DNA from: Fibrobacter sp. UWB10
Lineage (GTDB): Bacteria > Fibrobacterota > Fibrobacteria > Fibrobacterales > Fibrobacteraceae
Length of the DNA: 64,000 bases
Reading direction: 5' to 3'
NCBI RefSeq assembly: GCF_900182935.1
Contig: NZ_FXUE01000001.1
Span: forward strand, 62,001-126,000
Part shown: piece after piece, positions 59,134-64,000 of the stretch
Numbering within the stretch: position 1 is the stretch's first letter
How the letters are laid out: each line of letters begins with the position of its first letter
Translations under genes and position numbers: made by a program
Notes under the pieces: generated by a model
The model's database searches: none
What the model was told of the DNA's origin: nothing
The model's input: only the letters and a program-made list of their open reading frames with translations

Positions 59134-62100
59134 ATGGAATTGACTATGAGCATTAAAGATTACCTCGCCGGCGCCAAACAGGCCGGTTCCGTCCAGAAGC
59201 TGATGACCCCGGGCCTCGCCGTGGAATTTATCCAGCCCTGGTACACCCCGCTTTCTACGACCCCTTCTACCACGGGTATTGCTGTCGGCGGTATCGGCTC
59301 GACATTCACCGCAACGCCTGCTGGCACCACTCCCGTGATGAACGTGATGCCGGGCGTGCAGGTTCGCACCGAAAAGCCCTCTGACCTCCGCTTCAACAAC
59401 TTCTTCTTCCGTGAATCCGTTGTTGACGCAAAGGCCACTCTCGAAATCGGCGACTTCGCAGGCTTTACGCAGATGCTCGCCAAGTACCCGCTGGTGGACG
59501 CCAAGGGCGAAGCACTCTTCAGCGCCGCTGATCTCGCCAACCAGAAGAAGGCCGAAGCCAAGCTCAACAAGGCTATTGCCGAAAAGGATTTCTTCAAGAA
59601 CAACTCTGCCGACTTTGAACGCTGGCACATTGAATGGAGCGACCGCACCGCAGCTCTCTTGAACAAGGCCGGTGCCGAACTCAACCGCAGCGCCGTCATC
59701 GACTTCTTCAACGGCGTCGTGGGCGAAAAGGTTGTGCGTCAGGGCGCCCTCACCGCCGCTTGGGCAAACGACAGCGAATTCTTGGGCCAGGCCGGTTACG
59801 ATGCCGCCAAGATGCAGTACGCCGCCCTTTATCCGGTGAGCGAAACCAAGTATGAAGGCAAGGGCGTGCAGATTACCAAGACCCAGTCCAGCTATGTGAC
59901 TCCAGGTGACGAACGCCTTTCTAGCCTCCCGGTGAACGCTACCGTGTTCACGCTCGAAAATACCACCAAGGAAACCCGCGAAATCACCATCGTGCAGGTG
60001 CAGGACTGCATCGCCGGTTACATGGCCAAGAAGGACCGCCAGGGCGTTCAGGACTCCAGCTTTGTGCTCGTTCCGTCTGCTCGTTTCCCGAAGGGCGTGA
60101 AGTTCAGCAAGCAGGCCAAGGACGGCCGCGAAGTCCGCGGTCTCGAATTCTACAACGAAAAGCCGCTCGCCGAAAGCGATTTCAACGGTTGCATGGGCGT
60201 GTCTGTCGCTTGGAACAAGAAGGATAACCTGAACGTTTCCGTGAAGCCGATGTTCTACCAGGATGACGCTGCCAGCGTGCTGAAGGGCGCTCTCCGCAGC
60301 GGTCGCGTTTGCGAAGCCTGGGTCAAGAACGTTTACAGCGGCCGCGAAACCATGGCCGGTGCCGTTGCCGTTACCGCCGTTTTGAAGCCGAAGCAGAAAG
60401 TCAGTTTCCAGTTCAACCTGGTGCTCGACTTCCCCGAAATCAAACTGAACAAGCTTACTTCCGCCAAAAAGTACACCGCGTTCTTCCCCGAAGCCTATGG
60501 CCGCGTGGGCGCGATCCTCGAAGAAGCCCTCGCCGCCGACAAGAACATGGACGCTCGCCTCAAGGCATTCGAAGCCCTCGTGCCGAAGAAGGCCGTAGCC
60601 AAGCTCTACAAGACTGCCGCCAAGCAGGACGAATTCAAGAGCCTCGCTATCAACACACTCAGCTTCCTCGCCGAAGCCACCGTGTGGGACAAGGATGACC
60701 GCTTCTTGGTCCGTGAATGCGCCGACTATCCGTTCTTCAACTCTCTCGACGTTTACTTCTACGGCAGCTTCAGCCTGATGGCACTGATGCCGCGCCTCGA
60801 CGGTGTAGTCATGAAGCGCTTCGGTGACGCTATTCTCGCCGTAAACGACAACCGTCGCCGTCACCACGAATATGTGAACCACCCGTTCGCAGACCTTCCG
60901 GATCCGAAGCTTGAAGGCCCGCGCGCCGTGCGTGGCGCCGTGATTCACGACCTCGGAAGCCCCTTCGATGCAGAACCCGATGCCTACGACTGGCACAACG
61001 TGAAGGAATGGAAGGATCTCGCTCCGAAGTATGTGCTGATGGTTCTCCGTCATTACGTGAAGACGCAGGACAAGCAGAACTTGCAGGATTGCAAGGAAGC
61101 CGTCTATGCCGCCATGCAGTACCTTGAAAAGATGGTGAACGAAGGCGAAAACTTCCCGCTCACCCACGGTACCGACGATACGTTCGACAACCTCTCCAGC
61201 CACGGCATTTCCGTGTACTGCGGTAGCCTCTGGATTGCAGGCCTCCGCGCTGCAGCAAAGATTGCCGAAATCCTCGGCGACAAGGTTCAGGCCGACACTT
61301 GGAACGCCAAGGCCGACGCTGCCAATAAGGAATTCGACGAAGCCCTTTGGGACGAAGCCGAAGGCTACTACCACTTCTTCGTGACTCCGATGGAAGCAAA
61401 GGACGTTGTTGCAGACAAGCTCCCGCAACTCGCCGACGCTATCAAGGAAACGCTCGTCATTGACGGCAACGATGTGAAGGCAGCCCTCAAGACCATCAAC
61501 GAATGGCTGAACTCTGGCGCAATCCCGAGCGACGTGGAACTTTCCAAGAATGAACTCCGCGGTCTCAAGAAGGCATGGCTCACCGCCCAATGCAAGGACG
61601 CATTCACCGCCAGCTGGAACGCAAAGATTGCTAACGACTGCGACGATGTCTTTGCCGACACGATGCTCGCCGACACCTACCTCCGCCTGCTCGGTCTCAA
61701 GCCGATTAGCGACGAGAAGAAGGCCAAGGCTAACCTGCTCCGCGTTTTCAACACGAACTACAAGGCAAACAGCCCGCTCATCGGTGCCGCAAACCTTGTT
61801 CGTAAGGACGGCTCTCCGCTCGACGAATTCAACTTCCAGGCTCACGACGTGTGGATCGGCATTCAGTACAGCATTATGTGCGCCATGATGCACCACGGCC
61901 TCGAAAAGCAGGCTGCCGACATGGGCGATTCCATGATTCGCAACCTCTACGAAGAAGCCCGCATCCCGTTCGCCGCACCGGAAGGATTCAACGGTTCCTG
62001 CCGCCTGCACCCGGAAGCCCTGGTGAAGGCCTTCGGCCTCAGCGCCACCGCCGCCGACAAGATGCACAAGGAACTCCTGAAGAAGGGCGCCCTCCTTGCC

Positions 62101-62283
62101 GACAGCCGCATCAGCCCGAAGCTCCCGCGCAACCTGCCCGCCTTCACCAAGGCATTCGGCAGCATCGCGAAGGCCAATAAGGTTGAAGCAAGCGCACTGT
62201 TCATGCTGCTCCACAGCACGGCACTCAAATACACCGCCGGCAAGTACTTCCGCCCCGGCATGGTGTTCGCATTGTTGTACTAA
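59134..62283 (+). CDS. GH116-like glycoside hydrolase (GBA2/DUF608 type)
   Basis: The 1049-residue protein matches the GH116 layout: an N-terminal beta domain starting around TGIAVGGIGSTFTATPAG and a C-terminal (alpha/alpha)6 domain. The candidate nucleophile is Glu528 in VRECADYPFFNSLDVYFYGS, which parallels the family Y-N-x-x-DVHFYAS region. The acid/base loop is TDDTFDN (Asp681-685), in place of the usual DQTYD. HDLGSPFDAEP and WHNVKEWKDLAPKYVLMV also fit. Members cut beta-glucosides or xylosides. There is no signal peptide, so it may act on imported oligosaccharides. Codon use is strongly biased, suggesting high expression. The start could be the ATG four codons later. Confidence 0.75.
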   Translation: MELTMSIKDYLAGAKQAGSVQKLMTPGLAVEFIQPWYTPLSTTPSTTGIAVGGIGSTFTATPAGTTPVMNVMPGVQVRTEKPSDLRFNNFFFRESVVDAKATLEIGDFAGFTQMLAKYPLVDAKGEALFSAADLANQKKAEAKLNKAIAEKDFFKNNSADFERWHIEWSDRTAALLNKAGAELNRSAVIDFFNGVVGEKVVRQGALTAAWANDSEFLGQAGYDAAKMQYAALYPVSETKYEGKGVQITKTQSSYVTPGDERLSSLPVNATVFTLENTTKETREITIVQVQDCIAGYMAKKDRQGVQDSSFVLVPSARFPKGVKFSKQAKDGREVRGLEFYNEKPLAESDFNGCMGVSVAWNKKDNLNVSVKPMFYQDDAASVLKGALRSGRVCEAWVKNVYSGRETMAGAVAVTAVLKPKQKVSFQFNLVLDFPEIKLNKLTSAKKYTAFFPEAYGRVGAILEEALAADKNMDARLKAFEALVPKKAVAKLYKTAAKQDEFKSLAINTLSFLAEATVWDKDDRFLVRECADYPFFNSLDVYFYGSFSLMALMPRLDGVVMKRFGDAILAVNDNRRRHHEYVNHPFADLPDPKLEGPRAVRGAVIHDLGSPFDAEPDAYDWHNVKEWKDLAPKYVLMVLRHYVKTQDKQNLQDCKEAVYAAMQYLEKMVNEGENFPLTHGTDDTFDNLSSHGISVYCGSLWIAGLRAAAKIAEILGDKVQADTWNAKADAANKEFDEALWDEAEGYYHFFVTPMEAKDVVADKLPQLADAIKETLVIDGNDVKAALKTINEWLNSGAIPSDVELSKNELRGLKKAWLTAQCKDAFTASWNAKIANDCDDVFADTMLADTYLRLLGLKPISDEKKAKANLLRVFNTNYKANSPLIGAANLVRKDGSPLDEFNFQAHDVWIGIQYSIMCAMMHHGLEKQAADMGDSMIRNLYEEARIPFAAPEGFNGSCRLHPEALVKAFGLSATAADKMHKELLKKGALLADSRISPKLPRNLPAFTKAFGSIAKANKVEASALFMLLHSTALKYTAGKYFRPGMVFALLY

Positions 62284-62376
62284 TGAGACCGCTCGGCTCT
62301 ATCGCAGATTAAAAATGTGATATTGCCTCGCTCTCGCAACCACGCCCGGTTAATACCGGGCGTTTGTTGCTCACGG
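62281..62376 (+). repeat. 3'-end repeat after the GH116-like gene
   Basis: The element begins at the stop codon (TAATGAGACCGCTCGG), has CGCTCTCGCAACC, the hairpin CGCCCGG-TTAAT-ACCGGGCG and TTTGTTGCTCACGG. Compared with the nuoN copy, stem bases have changed on both arms so that pairing is kept. From 62377 to 62513 there is no ORF, only small inverted repeats such as GTGAGC...GCTCAC and TTGGCC-TTC-GGCCAA. Confidence 0.75.
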
Positions 62377-62513
62377 ACATGCTTCAGCTTCAGAGGTGAG
62401 CTCGTCTCGCTCACATGGCCTTGGCCTTCGGCCAACGAATGTTCGCTCAACGACTTACCTCTTTCGCCTACGCTATACTAATAAGCCCCGTTTTTCCGGG
62501 AATAAAAGAAATT

Positions 62514-62546
62514 AAAACAGGCGCTCCAAAAGGGGCGCCTGTTTTT
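62514..62546. terminator. Terminator of the 62.6 kb lipoprotein gene, possibly bidirectional
   Basis: AAAACAGGCGC (62514-62524) pairs with GCGCCTGTTTT (62535-62545) with an inner TCC/GGGG part and AAAA loop. T-rich ends occur in both directions. Confidence 0.8.
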
Positions 62547-62565
62547 CGTGAGTAGCAAGGAGTAA

Positions 62566-63645
62566 TTATCCTTTCCAATTAGGATCAACCACATACCGGA
62601 TCTCATTGACCCAGTACAGAACATCCTTGAACTTGACGTATCGGGCAGTTGCATTTTCCGGTTCAATCAGGAATTCGATTTTATCAAAGTTGCAAATGCA
62701 CTTGGTTACACTGGTTGCATCGTAATAGTCAAGCATCAATGTATCGCCGACCATCTTCTGAGAAACCTTCGCGTCAATTCCGCAATAGTCCGTCACGTTT
62801 TCCAAAGTCAAGACAGTTTCGCCGTTCATGTAAGTAATCTGCCTTGCTTCGGGGAGTTCGGTAGCGGCAGACTTTGCAACTGGCTTGGCAGCAAGATCAT
62901 CATTCATGCATTTACCTCTTTCAAACCCCTTCAATTCCAAATCCGTCGGGGTCGATTTGGGAACACTATCCTGTGCGGCAGGAATAGAATCCCGCGGTTC
63001 CTGTTCATCAGGTGGAAACGCCTTAATAATTTCCATTCTGTTGCCATAATCACCGTCTCTAACGGCAACCAAGAGCGAGACATTGATAAATGCGGGGTCA
63101 GCCTTCACCTTAAAAATCAGTCGGGAATCACACATGCAATCCGGTTCGACATTGACGGTATCAAGCGCCGCTTGCTGCATATAAAGAGTATCACCGGAAG
63201 CCGAAAGGTAAATATTTCCGACAATCGGTTGACGAATTATACTTTTCGTTCCACTGATAGACCTACAATTCATCGAAACATTCTCGACAACGACCGTCGC
63301 CGAATCGTCTCCGTCTTCATAACCCAAATAGGCTACAGGAGGCAAAGTCGCATCCAGCATGGGGTCCACCTTTTTATCGAGACACGTTCCAAAGATATCG
63401 TTAATCTGCTGTACGGTTTCTTCTTGCGAAGAAGACGACACCGAAGACGAGCTCAGTTCTTCACTAGAAGAAGAACTCGTCACCTTGCAGCAGGTCGTAT
63501 CAGGAGGAAGTTCGCTAGAGGAAGACTCTTCCACCATGGAACTGTTTCCGCCAGCAACAGGCTCGGGCGCCGTCGAAGACGAATCATCGCCGCAAGCGAG
63601 CAACGTAAGCGAAAGTGCTACACCGCAAATGAATAACTTTTTCAT
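62566..63645 (-). CDS. Ser-rich lipoprotein with two related Cys-containing domains
   Basis: The 359-residue product has a lipoprotein signal (lipid Cys18, LLAC) and a linker rich in Ser and Glu (residues about 20-80). Two domains follow, about 85-205 and 250-350. Both contain a C near the start, a VVVENVSMNC or LTLENVTDYC strand, a GDTLYM or GDTLML strand, and a C-x-C pair (CMCDSRLIFKV, CICNFDKIEFLI), so they appear to be a tandem duplication. The fold is probably beta-sandwich. I know no family name. The partial gene upstream shares the C-x-C and strand pattern, so a paralog row continues beyond the window. Confidence 0.65.
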   Translation of the reverse strand: MKKLFICGVALSLTLLACGDDSSSTAPEPVAGGNSSMVEESSSSELPPDTTCCKVTSSSSSEELSSSSVSSSSQEETVQQINDIFGTCLDKKVDPMLDATLPPVAYLGYEDGDDSATVVVENVSMNCRSISGTKSIIRQPIVGNIYLSASGDTLYMQQAALDTVNVEPDCMCDSRLIFKVKADPAFINVSLLVAVRDGDYGNRMEIIKAFPPDEQEPRDSIPAAQDSVPKSTPTDLELKGFERGKCMNDDLAAKPVAKSAATELPEARQITYMNGETVLTLENVTDYCGIDAKVSQKMVGDTLMLDYYDATSVTKCICNFDKIEFLIEPENATARYVKFKDVLYWVNEIRYVVDPNWKG

Positions 63646-63656
63646 GATTTCCTCCT

Positions 63657-64000
63657 TTAGTTAATATCCTTATTGTGAATCTCTTTCATCTGGAGCGGTT
63701 TCTGTTGGTCAAACACCGCATATTCAATTCCAGGATAGTACTGGGGCAACTTGAATCCAGCATCCGCCACGCAGAAACAGCCATAATCCAAGCCCTTGCT
63801 CCGGCTAAACGTTGCATACAGCGTACTCCCATCAAGGCCCACAATGGCGCCAGATTCGTTGACACTATTCAAGAATGATGTCCGTTGTTCTTCGTCGCAG
63901 GGAACATCGAATTGGACATTTTCAAACTGAATCACTTCTGAACTCCCTTCCATGTAGAAGCGAGCCGAAGGAGGTTCGATTTCGGGGTCGACAACGGGAA
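63657..64000 (-). CDS. C-terminal part of a protein with the same Cys-containing domain, cut by the window edge
   Basis: The frame stays open to the right edge (reading PVVDPEIEPPSARFYM before the internal Met at 63953), so the N-terminus lies outside the window. The visible 114 residues contain VIQFENVQFDVPC, GSTLYATFSR and a CFCVADAGFKL strand. This is the same order of an ENV-like strand with C, a G-TLY strand and a C-x-C pair as in the neighbouring lipoprotein. It ends 11 bases before that gene starts, so they are probably one operon. A Pro/Glu-rich linker just upstream suggests another lipoprotein. Confidence 0.55.
   Translation of the reverse strand, partial: PVVDPEIEPPSARFYMEGSSEVIQFENVQFDVPCDEEQRTSFLNSVNESGAIVGLDGSTLYATFSRSKGLDYGCFCVADAGFKLPQYYPGIEYAVFDQQKPLQMKEIHNKDIN

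Noticed and set aside
58921-62214. 1097-codon open frame on the minus strand opposite the GH116-like gene
   Set aside because: It is a shadow of strong codon bias in the real gene; its protein is rich in Val, Glu and His without domain signatures, and it has no start signals.

Overview
The window looks like a chromosomal segment of a Fibrobacter species (cellulose-degrading gut bacterium, phylum Fibrobacterota). The signs are two copies of the Fibrobacter major paralogous (FISUMP) domain at 56.5-57.8 kb, many lipoproteins with Ser-rich linkers, a Gram-negative envelope gene set (FadL-like barrel, lipoproteins, minor pseudopilins), and complex I, menaquinone-type UbiD and anaerobe-style metabolism genes. 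I saw no tRNA, rRNA, CRISPR array, transposase or phage gene.

Layout. 0-5.2 kb (+): end of a GT4 glycosyltransferase, Dabb protein, SRPBCC-like protein, UbiD decarboxylase, secreted HExxH metalloprotease. 5.2-10.8 kb (-): GH57 branching enzyme, DUF4912 protein with a Lys/Ala/Pro tail, FadL-like barrel and a lipoprotein. 10.9-16.2 kb: threonine synthase, an unannotated 59-residue membrane peptide, an NSS-type Na+ symporter, orphan sufB, a DJ-1 family protein. 16.3-25.2 kb (-): three minor pseudopilin-like genes, one of them a 2294-residue PilX/GspK-like giant. 25.3-29.1 kb (+): Hsp33, ThrH, two lipoproteins. 29.2-38.8 kb (-): the whole tryptophan pathway in three blocks: trpE-trpGD, transporter-trpCF and trpBA, with a LysR regulator between the first two. 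39.0-42.7 kb (+): five paralogous lipoproteins followed by a radical SAM/SPASM enzyme. 43.2-56.1 kb (+): bifunctional Rel, a coupled unknown gene, then nuoA-BC-D-H-I-J-K-L-M-N. 56.5-58.9 kb (-): FISUMP lipoprotein and barrel protein. 59.1-62.3 kb (+): GH116-like glycosidase. 62.6-64.0 kb (-): Ser-rich lipoprotein and the end of another gene.

How it works together. The trp locus is controlled by transcription attenuation at two points. trpE and trpBA each follow a short leader ORF with tandem Trp codons (WW and WWW) and a terminator hairpin. A third leader-like ORF without Trp codons has its own strong promoter and terminator just upstream of the trpBA leader. Three promoters in the locus share a 12-base block, AACCCCTTGCCA, containing the -35 hexamer.

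The strongest candidate for an under-described system is the radical SAM/lipoprotein operon at 39.0-42.7 kb. Five lipoproteins share one export signal ending in a Trp-containing lipobox and carry Tyr-Gly motifs, and the last gene overlaps the radical SAM gene. Other notable items are a family of 3'-end repeats whose RNA stems covary, promoters placed 6-7 bases before SD-less start codons, a nuoB-nuoC fusion in a cluster lacking nuoEFG, an in-frame repeat insertion in trpCF, and a synonymous duplicate of the radical SAM gene's 3' end.
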